Origin: Streptomyces sp. SID12488
GTDB lineage: Bacteria > Actinomycetota > Actinomycetes > Streptomycetales > Streptomycetaceae
Assembly: GCF_010548275.1 (NCBI RefSeq)
Contig: NZ_JAAGLT010000003.1
Span: 372,001-436,000, forward strand
Length of the DNA stretch: 64,000 nt
Direction: 5' to 3'
Position 1 is the first letter of the stretch. The number at the start of each line of letters is the position of its first letter. The notes beneath the pieces were generated by a model. That model had not been told where the DNA came from, made no database searches, and worked only from the letters and a program-made list of their open reading frames with translations. Below are positions 10,421 through 18,609 of this stretch, piece by piece. The translations under genes were made by a program, and so were the position numbers.

Positions 10421-10861
10421 TCAGCGGGACGCGAGGGCGCGAGGCTCGGTGGCCTCGGTCGCTGCCTCGGCGTGGGCGTCCATGCGCTCGGCGGCGAGAA
10501 TCGCGGCGGCCGTGTCGGCGCGGGAGGCCGCGACGACCAGGGCCCGTCCGGCGAGCGTGTGGGCGCGCTGGTGCAGGGCGGCGAGGTCGGGGGCGGCGGT
10601 CGCGGGGGCCGAGGCGCGGACCGGCGTACGGCCATGGCGCAGTCGGCCCACCTGGCCGGCTAGGCGCTCGGCGGCGGTGTCCAGGTCGGCGGAGGGTGCG
10701 AGGGCGCGCAGCTCGTCGGTGGCGGTGAGGAGTGCGGCGAGATGGCCGGCCAGCTGGATGTCCAGCTCGTCCTCGCGTGACCTGTGGGGGAAGTCCGAGG
10801 CGGTGCCGGCCAGTGCGCTGCGGGTGCTGTGGACCGACGGGGTGCGGATCGGTTCGTACAT
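10421..10861 (-). CDS. Conserved Streptomyces hypothetical protein, helical
   Basis: A 146-residue soluble protein without signal peptide or membrane segment. It is Ala-rich and helical (ELDIQLAGHLAALLTATDEL, ALHQRAHTLAGRALVVAA), suggesting a small helical bundle. I do not recognise a characterised family. The start at ATG 10861 has AGGAGG nine bases upstream. It is transcribed alone from a promoter that appears to hold a palindromic operator, so it is probably a regulated single-gene unit. Confidence 0.75.
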   Translation of the reverse strand: MYEPIRTPSVHSTRSALAGTASDFPHRSREDELDIQLAGHLAALLTATDELRALAPSADLDTAAERLAGQVGRLRHGRTPVRASAPATAAPDLAALHQRAHTLAGRALVVAASRADTAAAILAAERMDAHAEAATEATEPRALASR

Positions 10862-10894
10862 GGGAGATGGCCTCCTGTGCGCTGACAGGAAGCC

Positions 10895-10917
10895 ATCCTA
10901 GCTTAGATTCAGTCTAA
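10895..10917 (-). promoter_or_regulatory. Candidate -10 box and palindromic operator upstream of the 146-aa gene
   Basis: On the minus strand TAGGAT (10900-10895) is a good Streptomyces -10 hexamer. Immediately upstream lies TTAGA-N5-TCTAA (10903-10917), an inverted repeat occupying the spacer where the -35 and -10 boxes would be bridged. Spacer palindromes of this kind are common targets of MarR- or MerR-type regulators. No regulator gene adjoins. Confidence 0.4.
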
Positions 10918-10954
10918 AGTTGAGCCCGATCGCGGATAAGTGGTTCCAGGATGT

Positions 10955-12166
10955 TTACGGCTGGCTGTAGCTCTCCAGGAAGGTGCCGATGCGGGTCACC
11001 GCGTCGCGCAGGTCACCGACCGTGGGCAGCGTCACGACGCGGAAGTGGTCCTGCTCGGGCCAGTTGAAGCCCGTACCGTGCACGACCATGATTTTCTCGC
11101 GGCGGAGCAGGTCCAGGACCATCCGCCGGTCGTCCTTGATCTTGAAGACGTTCGGGTCGAGGCGCGGGAAGAGATAGAGCGCGCCCTTCGGCTTCACGCA
11201 GGTGACGCCCGGAATCTGGGTGAGCAGGTCGTACGCGACATCCATCTGCTCCTTGAGCCGCCCGCCCGGCAGCACCAGGTCGTTGATGGTCTGCCGCCCA
11301 CTGAGCGCGGCGACGACACCGTGCTGCCCCGGCATGTTGGCGCACAGGCGCATGTTGGCCAGGATCGTCAGGCCCTCGATGTACGAGTCGGCGTGCGCGC
11401 GGGGCCCGGAGATCGCCATCCAGCCGACCCGGTAACCGGCGACGCGGTACGCCTTCGACATACCGTTGAACGTGAGCGTGAGGAGATCGGGGGCGATCTT
11501 CGCGGTCGAGGTGTGCGTGGTGCCGTCGTACAGGATCTTGTCGTAGATCTCGTCCGAGCAGACCAGGAGGTTGTGGCGGCGGGCGATGTCCGTCAGCCCC
11601 CGGAGCATGGCGTCGTCGTACACCGCGCCCGTCGGGTTGTTCGGGTTGATGATGACGATCGCCTTGGTGCGGTCGGTGACCTTGCGCTCGATGTCCGCGA
11701 GGTCCGGCATCCAGTCGGCCTGCTCGTCGCAGCGGTAGTGGACCGCCGTACCGCCGGAGAGGGAGACCGCCGCGGTCCACAGGGGGTAGTCGGGCGCGGG
11801 TACGAGCACCTCGTCGCCGTCGTCGAGCAGGGCCTGCATCGCCATGACGATCAGCTCGGAGACGCCGTTGCCGACGAACACGTGCTCGACGTCCGTCTCG
11901 ATGCCGAGGGTCTGGTTGTGCATGACGACCGCCCGGCGCGCCGCCAGCAGCCCCTTCGCGTCGCCGTACCCGTGGGCCGACGACACGTTGCGGAGGATGT
12001 CCTCCAGGATCTCGGGCGGGGCCTCGAAGCCGAAGGCGGCCGGGTTCCCGGTGTTCAGCTTGAGAATCCGATGCCCCGCCGCCTCAAGCCGCATCGCCTC
12101 TTCGAGAACCGGACCCCGGATCTCGTAACAGACGTTGGCGAGCTTGGTCGACTGGATCAGCTGCAT
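10955..12166 (-). CDS. PLP-dependent class I aminotransferase (alanine/aspartate type)
   Basis: A 403-residue fold-type I aminotransferase. Clear markers are the N-terminal EIRGPVLEEAMRLEAAGHRI and LKLNTGNPAAFGF, the cofactor-contact loop VIINPNNPTGAVYDD, the PLP aspartate and tyrosine (VCSDEIYDKILYDG) and the Schiff-base lysine in TFNGMSKAYRVAGYRVGW, which resembles AlaA-type alanine transaminases. I start at ATG 12166, where homologues begin (MQLIQSTKLANV). TAAACT lies seven bases before that ATG and no Shine-Dalgarno is present, pointing to a leaderless transcript. A GTG at 12217 is in frame but unsupported. Amino donor not decidable from sequence. Confidence 0.92.
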   Translation of the reverse strand: MQLIQSTKLANVCYEIRGPVLEEAMRLEAAGHRILKLNTGNPAAFGFEAPPEILEDILRNVSSAHGYGDAKGLLAARRAVVMHNQTLGIETDVEHVFVGNGVSELIVMAMQALLDDGDEVLVPAPDYPLWTAAVSLSGGTAVHYRCDEQADWMPDLADIERKVTDRTKAIVIINPNNPTGAVYDDAMLRGLTDIARRHNLLVCSDEIYDKILYDGTTHTSTAKIAPDLLTLTFNGMSKAYRVAGYRVGWMAISGPRAHADSYIEGLTILANMRLCANMPGQHGVVAALSGRQTINDLVLPGGRLKEQMDVAYDLLTQIPGVTCVKPKGALYLFPRLDPNVFKIKDDRRMVLDLLRREKIMVVHGTGFNWPEQDHFRVVTLPTVGDLRDAVTRIGTFLESYSQP

Positions 12167-12290
12167 AGCGGTGAGTTTACGGCGGGGTAACGCGCGGGGC
12201 GCCGTGTTATCCGCCACGTGGGATCGGGGCGGGGCGCGGAAGGCGAACGTGCTTTCGCTGCGGGGCGTCGGCCGGGGGTGGTTCGCTGCG

Positions 12291-12371
12291 AAGCTTCCCG
12301 GTGCGTCCGCAACCCGTCTGGATGGCGTCCACGATGACCAGCGCGCCCGCCGCGTCGGCGAGTTTCACGCA
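12291..12371 (-). pseudogene. Fossil of a class III aminotransferase (27 residues)
   Basis: In an otherwise gene-free stretch, the minus strand reads CVKLADAAGALVIVDAIQTG followed by CGRTGKL. That is the PLP-aspartate motif of class III aminotransferases (ornithine, acetylornithine, diaminobutyrate types, normally [LIV]3-DE-[VI]-Q-TG-x-GRTG), with the usual acidic residue after Asp changed to Ala. Neither flank continues the family, so this is a decayed remnant. Chance resemblance is possible but unlikely over this many motif positions. Confidence 0.5.
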
Positions 12372-12559
12372 GGCGGGCGAGTCAGGCGCGGGTCGACAAG
12401 CTGTGCCCACGCCCGCCCTCTCCGTTGCGGGGGCCCGAACGCGCCCCCGCACTGGCAGAGCTCAGCGAGTCCGCCAGTGCGGGTTCCCGCCACCGGCCGC
12501 ACCCTCGGGAGAGGGGGCGGAGCGGCGCGCGAGCATGGTGGCCTGAAGGAACGGCCGGG

Positions 12560-13009
12560 TCAGCGGGTGAAGGTGGTCCGGTGCTCCTTGAGCGCGGCGC
12601 AGTTGGAGCCGGTCACCTGCACGTACACGTTGCTGATGCTGCCGCCCCAGGTGACGCAGTGGCTCTTGCCGTACGCGTAAACCGGTCCCGCGTACGAGGT
12701 GTACTGCCCGAAGTCCTCGTCGTACTCGTCGGTGTCGGGGATGTAGACATAGGCGGACATGTCCAGGACGGTGCCCGGGTTCGTGCGGATGGTCGCGACG
12801 CAGTTCTTGCCGTTGGAGGAGTTGTACGTGAGGTAGACGGTGCCCAGTGAGCCGACGGGCGCCGAGTTCACGGTCTTGTAGGCGCTTCCGCAGACTTTCT
12901 GCGCCGTGGTGTTGGGTGCGGCTGAGGCGGGCGCTGCCAGGGCAGTGGTGGTCCCCACTGCCAGGGCGGCGAAGGCGGCCGCCGTTAAGACCGAACGGTT
13001 GAAACTCAT
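12560..13009 (-). CDS. Secreted SapA-like (spore-associated protein A) family protein with a TTA codon
   Basis: A 149-residue exported protein: residues 1-31 are a signal peptide ending ASA-APN, leaving a mature domain of about 118 residues. It matches spore-associated protein A in motif order: VCGSAYKTVNSAPVGSLGTV, YLTYNSSNGKNCVATIR, QYTSYAGPVYAYGKSHCVTW, with four cysteines likely forming two disulfides. ATG 13009 follows AGGGGGAAAT. Codon 8 (12986-12988) is TTA, the rare leucine codon read by the bldA tRNA, so translation should be developmentally gated in a Streptomyces. It is divergent from the S1 protease gene. Confidence 0.85.
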   Translation of the reverse strand: MSFNRSVLTAAAFAALAVGTTTALAAPASAAPNTTAQKVCGSAYKTVNSAPVGSLGTVYLTYNSSNGKNCVATIRTNPGTVLDMSAYVYIPDTDEYDEDFGQYTSYAGPVYAYGKSHCVTWGGSISNVYVQVTGSNCAALKEHRTTFTR

Positions 13010-13447
13010 ATTTCCCCCTTGTGTTCTTTGCGGTTGGTTGCTCCTGTCTGGTCTGACACGCGGCACATCGGAACGGTTGTACGCGGCCCGCAAAAAACGT
13101 GTGGCCTGAGCATCGTCCGTACACGGGTACCCGGACGTCGGTGTCCGCGCGGGCACGATGCCGGTGTGCGGAAGACGCCACTGGTTGGCGTTGTCCCGGA
13201 CGATGTCGACACCGGCCTTCATCGCCAGCTCGGGCCGCACGAGCGTGACGTCCAGCGTCTCCCTCGCGTCGCCGGCGGACAAAGGTCAGCCTGTCGGGGA
13301 GGGGCGCGCCCGGTGCGCACAATCCCGCCAACTCGCGGCCGGAAACGATTCCTTGCCCCAGCAGCCCCTCCCGCATCACAATGCGCATGACAAAAAGCGA
13401 GCGGCCGGAAAACCTCCGGTCGTTCCTTCGTACGAGGGGACCCCCAC
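13010..13447. other. Gene-free divergent region between SapA-like and protease genes
   Basis: A 438-base stretch that must carry both divergent promoters. The minus strand can be read for about 90 codons ahead of the SapA-like start, but this lacks signal peptide continuity and any recognisable domain; it may include decayed coding sequence. No hairpin or operator stands out. Confidence 0.4.
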
Positions 13448-14335
13448 ATGAACAAGCCTCTCCTTGCCGCGCTCGCAGCCCTGGTGATCACCGGGGCGGG
13501 AGCGGCACCCGCGGTCGCCGCGCAGGCCGACACGGCCGCGCCCGCCGCGAAGAGCGCCGTGGTCAAGGCCTCGGCCGAGGTGGCCGCCGCACCGGCCATC
13601 CAGGCCGTCAACTTCGCCGGCACTGTCTCGCTCTCCAACTGTTCCGGCTCGCTCGTCCGCTTCCCGAACTCCGAGGCCGACGACCCGGCGCTGGTCATGT
13701 CCAACGGGCACTGCCTGGAGACGGGCTTCCCGGAGGCCGGCGAGGTCATCGTCGACCAGGCGTCCACCCGTACCTTCGGGCTGCTCAACGCCGCAGCGAC
13801 CCGCGTCGCCACCCTGCGCGCCAGCAAGATCGCGTACGCGACGATGACCGACACGGACGTGTCGATCTACCAGCTCACGACCACCTACGCGGCGATCAAG
13901 AGCTCGTACAACATCAACCCGCTCACGCTCAACACCACCCACCCGGTCGTCGGCACCGCGATCACCGTCGTCTCCGGCTACTGGAAGCGGACGTACGCCT
14001 GCAACGTCGACGGCTTCGCCTACCGCCTCAAGGAAGGCGAGTGGACCTGGAAGGACTCGGTCCGCTACACCTCCGCCTGCCAGACCATCGGCGGCACCTC
14101 GGGCTCGCCGGTCGTCGACAACGCCACCGGCAACGTCGTCGCCGTCAACAACACCGGCAACGAGGATGGTGCGCGCTGCACCGACAACAACCCCTGCGAG
14201 GTCGACGCCAACGGCACGGTGACCGTTCGCGCGGGCATCAACTATGCCCAGGAGACCTACCAGATCCCGGCGTGCTTCGGCCTCGACAACAAGCTGAACC
14301 TCAGCGCGAGCGGTTGCACCTTGCCGAAGCCGTAA
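13448..14335 (+). CDS. Secreted trypsin-like (S1 family) serine protease
   Basis: A 295-residue extracellular serine protease. A Sec signal peptide ends near residue 25 (APAVAA-QAD), with a short pro-region to about residue 50. The catalytic triad is visible: His88 in VMSNGHC, Asp137 in TDTDVSIY and Ser218 in GGTSGSPVV. The usual GDSGGP is GTSGSP, as in the V8/glutamyl-endopeptidase-like branch. Eight cysteines imply disulfides. ATG 13448 follows GAGGGG. The gene ends just before a repeat hairpin shared as terminator with the convergent D-aminoacylase gene. Cleavage preference is not determinable. Confidence 0.9.
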   Translation: MNKPLLAALAALVITGAGAAPAVAAQADTAAPAAKSAVVKASAEVAAAPAIQAVNFAGTVSLSNCSGSLVRFPNSEADDPALVMSNGHCLETGFPEAGEVIVDQASTRTFGLLNAAATRVATLRASKIAYATMTDTDVSIYQLTTTYAAIKSSYNINPLTLNTTHPVVGTAITVVSGYWKRTYACNVDGFAYRLKEGEWTWKDSVRYTSACQTIGGTSGSPVVDNATGNVVAVNNTGNEDGARCTDNNPCEVDANGTVTVRAGINYAQETYQIPACFGLDNKLNLSASGCTLPKP

Positions 14336-14378
14336 CGCTCCGCGGGGGCGGGATCGGTCGTGGTGCGTCTGCTGCGCC

Positions 14379-14424
14379 GTTGTGGCTGGTCGCGCAGTTC
14401 CCCGCGCCCCTTCAGGGGCGCGGG
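14379..14424. repeat. Interspersed repeat copy B, also a bidirectional terminator hairpin
   Basis: Reverse-oriented copy of the repeat: GTTGTGGCTGGTCGCGCAG, TTCCCCGCGCCCC and a hairpin CCCGCGCCCC-TTCA-GGGGCGCGGG (14401-14424). It lies between two convergent genes, and the stop codon plus the final residues of the D-aminoacylase gene fall inside it. Confidence 0.8.
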
Positions 14425-16043
14425 GCTGAGCGGCGGACCGCCCTGCCCGCCAGTACGTCCGTTCTGCGGCCGTCCTCCATCACGAACCGGCCGTCGATCA
14501 GTACGTACGGGATGCCCGTCGGGAGCGTGCGCGGCGCCTCGAAGGTTGAGCCCGCCGCGACGGTTGCCGCGTCGAAGAGGACCAGGTCGGCTCGGTAGCC
14601 CTCGCGGACCAGGCCCCGGTCCGGCAGCCGCAGCCGGGCCGCCGGGCGCGAGGTCAGGTGGGCCACGCACTCCTCCAGGGAGAGGACCTCCAACTCCCTT
14701 ACGTACCGCCCGAGATACCGCGGGAACGTGCCGTACGCGCGCGGATGCGGTTTCGTGCCCTGGAGGATGCCGTCCGAGCCGCCCGTGTGGACGCGGTGGC
14801 GCATGATCGCCCGGACGTTCTCCTCGTGGCCGACGTGCTGGAGGATCGTCGTGCCCAGGCGGTCGGTCAGCAGCAGATTGCGGGCCGTCGACCAGGGGGT
14901 CCCACCGTTCGCCTTCGCCGACTCCTGGACCGTGCGGCCCACGAAGTCGTTCAACGCCGGGTCCGTCACCCCGGAGATCTCGATCGTGTCCCACTCGATC
15001 GGTACGCCGTGGCAGCCGTCCGCGCCGACGAACTCCATGTCGTGACGGATGCGTTCGGCTGTGTCGGCGTCCGTCAGGCGTCGCAGGATCTCCTCCGGGC
15101 CGCCCTCGCTCGCCCAACTCGGCAGCATCGCCACGAGCGTTGTGGAGCCGGGCGTGTAGGGATACGTGTCCAGGGTCAGGTCCGCTCCCGCCGCCAGCGC
15201 CTCGTCGAGCAGTGACAGCAGCTCCGGTGCCCGGCCCTCGTTCACGCCGAAGTTCATGGTGGCGTGGGCGAGATGGAGCGGGCAGCCCGCCTCGCGGGTC
15301 AGTTCCACCATCTCCGCGTACGCCTCCAACGCGCCCGCCCCGTACGACCGGTGGTGCGGGCAGTAGTAGCCGCCGTACGACGCCACCACCCGGCAGAGTT
15401 CCGTGAGTTCGGCATCCTTGGCGTACATGCCGGGCGTGTAGGTGAGCCCCGACGACATGCCCACCGCGCCCTGTGCCATCCCCTCCGTGACCAACTGCCG
15501 CATCCGGTCCAGCTCCTGGGGCGTCGCGTCCCGGTCGTCCCAGCCGACGGCGAGCATCCGTACCGTGCCCTGCGGGATCAGATAGGCCGCGTTGACGGCG
15601 ATGCCCTCGCCGTCGAAACCGTGGTCGAGACGGTCCAGGTACTCGCCCACGGAACGCCAGTCGAACTCGATGTCGTCGCCGTGGCCGTTCCAGCCGGTGA
15701 TCGCGCGGCGGACCTCGGCGAGGGTGCGGTCGTCGACCGGGGCGTACGACAGCCCGTCCTGGCCCAGGACTTCGAGGGTCACCCCCTGCGCCGCCTTCGC
15801 GCTGTGATCGGGGTCGCGGAGCAGGGCCAGGTCGCTGTGGGCGTGCATGTCGATGAAGCCAGGGGAGAGGGCCAGACCCTCCGCGTCCAACTCCCTGCGC
15901 GCCTTGGGGCGTTGACATCCTGCCGCTGCCGCCTCCTGGACGATCGACACGATCCGCCCGCCGTCGATCACCACATCGGCGCGGTACGACGGCCCGCCGG
16001 AGCCGTCCACGACGTCCGCGTCCCGAATGACGAGCTCATCCAC
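14412..16043 (-). CDS. N-acyl-D-amino-acid deacylase (D-aminoacylase), amidohydrolase family
   Basis: A 543-residue metal-dependent hydrolase that releases free D-amino acids from N-acyl-D-amino acids. It has the amidohydrolase HxH motif (PGFIDMHAHSDLALL), further histidine ligands (YCPHHRSYG, LAHATMNFG, LQHVGHEEN) and the catalytic Asp (GGSDGILQGTKPHPRAYG). The metal cysteine of classical D-aminoacylases (GNCG) is replaced by GQDG, so the metal site may differ. GTG 16043 is preceded by GAGGAGG six bases away. It follows the D-amino-acid deaminase gene by 39 bases, presumably one operon. The last codons and stop lie in an interspersed repeat. Confidence 0.9.
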   Translation of the reverse strand: MDELVIRDADVVDGSGGPSYRADVVIDGGRIVSIVQEAAAAGCQRPKARRELDAEGLALSPGFIDMHAHSDLALLRDPDHSAKAAQGVTLEVLGQDGLSYAPVDDRTLAEVRRAITGWNGHGDDIEFDWRSVGEYLDRLDHGFDGEGIAVNAAYLIPQGTVRMLAVGWDDRDATPQELDRMRQLVTEGMAQGAVGMSSGLTYTPGMYAKDAELTELCRVVASYGGYYCPHHRSYGAGALEAYAEMVELTREAGCPLHLAHATMNFGVNEGRAPELLSLLDEALAAGADLTLDTYPYTPGSTTLVAMLPSWASEGGPEEILRRLTDADTAERIRHDMEFVGADGCHGVPIEWDTIEISGVTDPALNDFVGRTVQESAKANGGTPWSTARNLLLTDRLGTTILQHVGHEENVRAIMRHRVHTGGSDGILQGTKPHPRAYGTFPRYLGRYVRELEVLSLEECVAHLTSRPAARLRLPDRGLVREGYRADLVLFDAATVAAGSTFEAPRTLPTGIPYVLIDGRFVMEDGRRTDVLAGRAVRRSAPRP

Positions 16044-16082
16044 GCCGGGCCTCCTCAACAGTTGGAGATCGCAGATCGGAGA

Positions 16083-17420
16083 TCAGAAGAACGTGCGGAT
16101 GTACTCGACGACTGTGCCGTCCGCCTCGGCGACCGGGATCAGCTGCCACTTGTCGAACGACGTGCACGGGTGGGACAGCCCCAGGCCCAGCCAGTCGCCG
16201 ACCTCCAGATCCGCCTCCGGGGCCGTACGCAGCCAGGCGTGCTGGTCGGAGAGCCCGGTGACCGAGATGCCGGTGGCGGGCCGCTCCGGAGCCCCCTCCC
16301 TGCGGATCGCCTGGGGTACCGGCAGGTCAAGGTCGTACGCCGCGTCCCGCTTGCCCGCGTTGACGAAGGCCTGCTCGGAGGACGGACGTGAGACGACCTG
16401 CGTCCACAGGCGGAAGGCGGGCTCCAGGGCGCCTTCCTCAGGGACCCGGTTGAACGGGGTGACCTTGCGATAGCGGCCGTCGTCGTGCGAGACGTACGCC
16501 CCCGAGCGCAGCAACTTCAGTACAGGGAGAGACAGTTCGGGGATCTCCCCGAAGACGTCGGCGACCGCGTCGAACCAGGCGCTGCCGCCCGCGCTCACGA
16601 TGACCTCCTCGGCTCCGTCGAACCGTCCCGCCTTGTCGAAGTCCGCCGCCAGGGCCACCAGCCGCCGCAGCCACGCCCGCACCCGATCCGGGTCGGACTG
16701 CGGCACCTCGCCCTCGTACCCCGCGACCCCGACCAGCCGCAGCGTCGGTACGGCGGCCACCGCGTCGGCGACCGCCGCGCACTCCGCCTCCGTGCGTACG
16801 CCGGTCCGGGCGCCCTCGCCGGCGCCGAGTTCGACGACCACGTCCAGTGGACGGGCACCCGCCGCCGCCCTCGCCTCCGTGAGAGCCGCGTCCATCAGTT
16901 CCGCCCCGCGCACGGAGTCGACGTAACAGACGAATCGGAAGTCCGGGTCGGCGGTCAGCTCCGCGGCGATCCAGCGCAGGGCCGCCGGGTCGACCAACTC
17001 GTTGGCCAGGAAAACCCGTTGGATGCCGAACGCGCGGGCGACGCGCACCTGGTGGGGGACCGCGAGGGTGATGCCCCAGGCGCCGTGGTCGAGCTGGCGC
17101 CGGAAGAGCTGGGGGGCCATGGAGGTCTTGCCGTGCGGGGCGAAGGCGAGGCCGTGGCGGGCCGCGTACGTCTCCATCAGCTCCAGGTTGTGGGTGAGGC
17201 GCTCGGCGGAGAGGGTCAGTACGGGGGTGGTGAAGCCGCCGGTGAAGAGGTTGCGGCGCTGGGCGGCCAGCTCGCCGACGGTCAGGCCGTCGGCGTCCGG
17301 CGGGAGGCCCTTGAAGCGGGCGTCGACGCGTTCGGCGGCCAGCCGGGCGAGCGCTCCGGCGACCTCGACACCCCGGCTGCCCTCGACACCCTCGTCGCGC
17401 TCGATGTCCTCGGCGCCCAT
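16083..17420 (-). CDS. PLP-dependent D-amino acid deaminase / D-threonine aldolase-like (alanine racemase N-fold)
   Basis: A 445-residue fold-type III PLP enzyme. The Schiff-base lysine is in FAPHGKTSMAPQLFRRQ; the C-terminal LSHPCTSFDKWQ carries the His and Cys metal ligands found in D-serine dehydratase and D-threonine aldolase relatives. Expected chemistry is elimination of a D-amino acid to an enamine or imine, then keto acid and ammonia, or retro-aldol cleavage. ATG 17420 follows GAGGGAGG. It heads the minus-strand operon with the D-aminoacylase and shares a divergent promoter with the kinase/IclR/RidA operon. The natural D-substrate is unknown. Confidence 0.88.
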   Translation of the reverse strand: MGAEDIERDEGVEGSRGVEVAGALARLAAERVDARFKGLPPDADGLTVGELAAQRRNLFTGGFTTPVLTLSAERLTHNLELMETYAARHGLAFAPHGKTSMAPQLFRRQLDHGAWGITLAVPHQVRVARAFGIQRVFLANELVDPAALRWIAAELTADPDFRFVCYVDSVRGAELMDAALTEARAAAGARPLDVVVELGAGEGARTGVRTEAECAAVADAVAAVPTLRLVGVAGYEGEVPQSDPDRVRAWLRRLVALAADFDKAGRFDGAEEVIVSAGGSAWFDAVADVFGEIPELSLPVLKLLRSGAYVSHDDGRYRKVTPFNRVPEEGALEPAFRLWTQVVSRPSSEQAFVNAGKRDAAYDLDLPVPQAIRREGAPERPATGISVTGLSDQHAWLRTAPEADLEVGDWLGLGLSHPCTSFDKWQLIPVAEADGTVVEYIRTFF

Positions 17421-17440
17421 GGGACCTCCCTCGTCAAACT

Positions 17441-17476
17441 CGTTGCGCTACTTGCAACGAGCATTGCGTATATTGC
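17441..17476. promoter_or_regulatory. Repeated TTGC operator in the divergent D-amino-acid promoter region
   Basis: Two 13-base direct repeats of the form TTGCG-NTAN-TTGC lie 21 bases apart, two helical turns: 17443-17455 and 17464-17476. The first is embedded in a palindrome CGTTGC-N7-GCAACG (17441-17459); the second has GAGCA/TGCTC flanks. IclR-family regulators often bind GTTGC/GCAAC palindromes, and an IclR gene lies in the adjoining operon. Sequence pattern is directly visible; binding is inferred. Confidence 0.55.
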
Positions 17477-17556
17477 TCACCGCTGTCTAACATCTCGCCA
17501 ACGCGGGGTCAACGGAGCCGCCGCCTCCCCCGCATCACCGAGGAGCTACGACGATC

Positions 17557-18609
17557 GTGACCATCACGGGCCCCCGCAACGCCCCCGACGTCGTGGAGAT
17601 CGTGGACGTCGTCGCGCTCGGCGAGTCCATGGTCACCTTCCTGCCCTCCCGGCCCGGCCGCCTCGCCGACGTACCGTCCTTCGAGCGTGCCATCGGCGGC
17701 GCCGAGTCCAACGTGGCGTGCGCCCTCGCCGCCGCCGGCCACTCCGCCCGCTGGATCAGCCGCGTCGGCGCCGACGGCTTCGGCGACCACCTGGTCGGGG
17801 CGATCGGGTGGTACGGGGTGGACGTGGCGTCCGTACGGCGTGATCCGGCGCGTCCGACGGGCGTGTACTTCCGTACGGCGGGGGACCGTGAGACCGACGC
17901 GCACGAGGTGGCGTACTACCGCGCCGGTTCGGCGGCCTCGGTGCTGTCGGCGGAGAACGTGGACCTGGCGGCGGCGCGCGCGGGGCGGGTGCTGCATCTG
18001 TCCGGGATCACGGCGGCCCTGTCCGGCGACTGTCTCGACCTGCTGTGGGAGTTGACCGAGGCCCGGCCGGGGCGGCCGCTCGTCTCCTTCGACGTCAACT
18101 TCCGCCCGGGACTGTGGACCGACGCCCACGGGCCGCGGGTCCTGCTCGACCTCGCGCGCCGGGCCGACCTCGTCTTCGTCGGCGCCGACGAGGCACGGGA
18201 CGCCTGGGGGCTGGACGGGGCCCGTGCTGTCGCAGAGGCGCTGCCCGAGCCGGGCCTCGTCGTCGTCAAGCAGGGCGGGGGAGGAGCCGTCGCCTTCGGA
18301 AGGGACAGCGGTGCCACCCACGTTCCGGCGCCCCGGGTCGACGTCGTCGCGGCAGTGGGCGCCGGCGACGCCTTCGCTGCCGGGTTCCTCTCGGCCACCC
18401 TTCGGGGTCTCCCCGTACGGGACCGCATCCGGCACGGCCACCTCATGGCCGCCGCCGTCCTCACCGCCCCCGGCGATCTCGCCGCTCCACCCGCCCGCGA
18501 CCACGCCGACCGGCTGGCCGCTCTCGACGACACGGTGTGGGGGACACTTCGACTCGGCCCCGGCTGGACGCAAGCCGAGCAGGCCCCCGAGGAGGTACGC
18601 ACCCCATGA
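17557..18609 (+). CDS. PfkB-family carbohydrate kinase (2-keto-3-deoxygluconate kinase-like)
   Basis: A 350-residue ribokinase/PfkB enzyme phosphorylating a sugar or sugar acid. Signature 1 is FERAIGGAESNVACALAAAG; signature 2 with the catalytic base is VAAVGAGDAFAAGFLSATL. The LSGITAALS, SFDVNFRPGLW and VFVGADEA segments match KDG kinases most closely. GTG 17557 has GAGGAG about eleven bases upstream. Its stop overlaps the IclR start (ATGA at 18606-18609). Pairing a KDG-type kinase with D-amino-acid enzymes recurs in Streptomyces, though the metabolic link is unclear. Confidence 0.88.
   Translation: MTITGPRNAPDVVEIVDVVALGESMVTFLPSRPGRLADVPSFERAIGGAESNVACALAAAGHSARWISRVGADGFGDHLVGAIGWYGVDVASVRRDPARPTGVYFRTAGDRETDAHEVAYYRAGSAASVLSAENVDLAAARAGRVLHLSGITAALSGDCLDLLWELTEARPGRPLVSFDVNFRPGLWTDAHGPRVLLDLARRADLVFVGADEARDAWGLDGARAVAEALPEPGLVVVKQGGGGAVAFGRDSGATHVPAPRVDVVAAVGAGDAFAAGFLSATLRGLPVRDRIRHGHLMAAAVLTAPGDLAAPPARDHADRLAALDDTVWGTLRLGPGWTQAEQAPEEVRTP

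Noticed and set aside
13010..13282. Extension of the SapA-like frame by 91 codons upstream
   Set aside because: It would put the signal peptide inside the protein, and AGGGGGA directly precedes the internal ATG.
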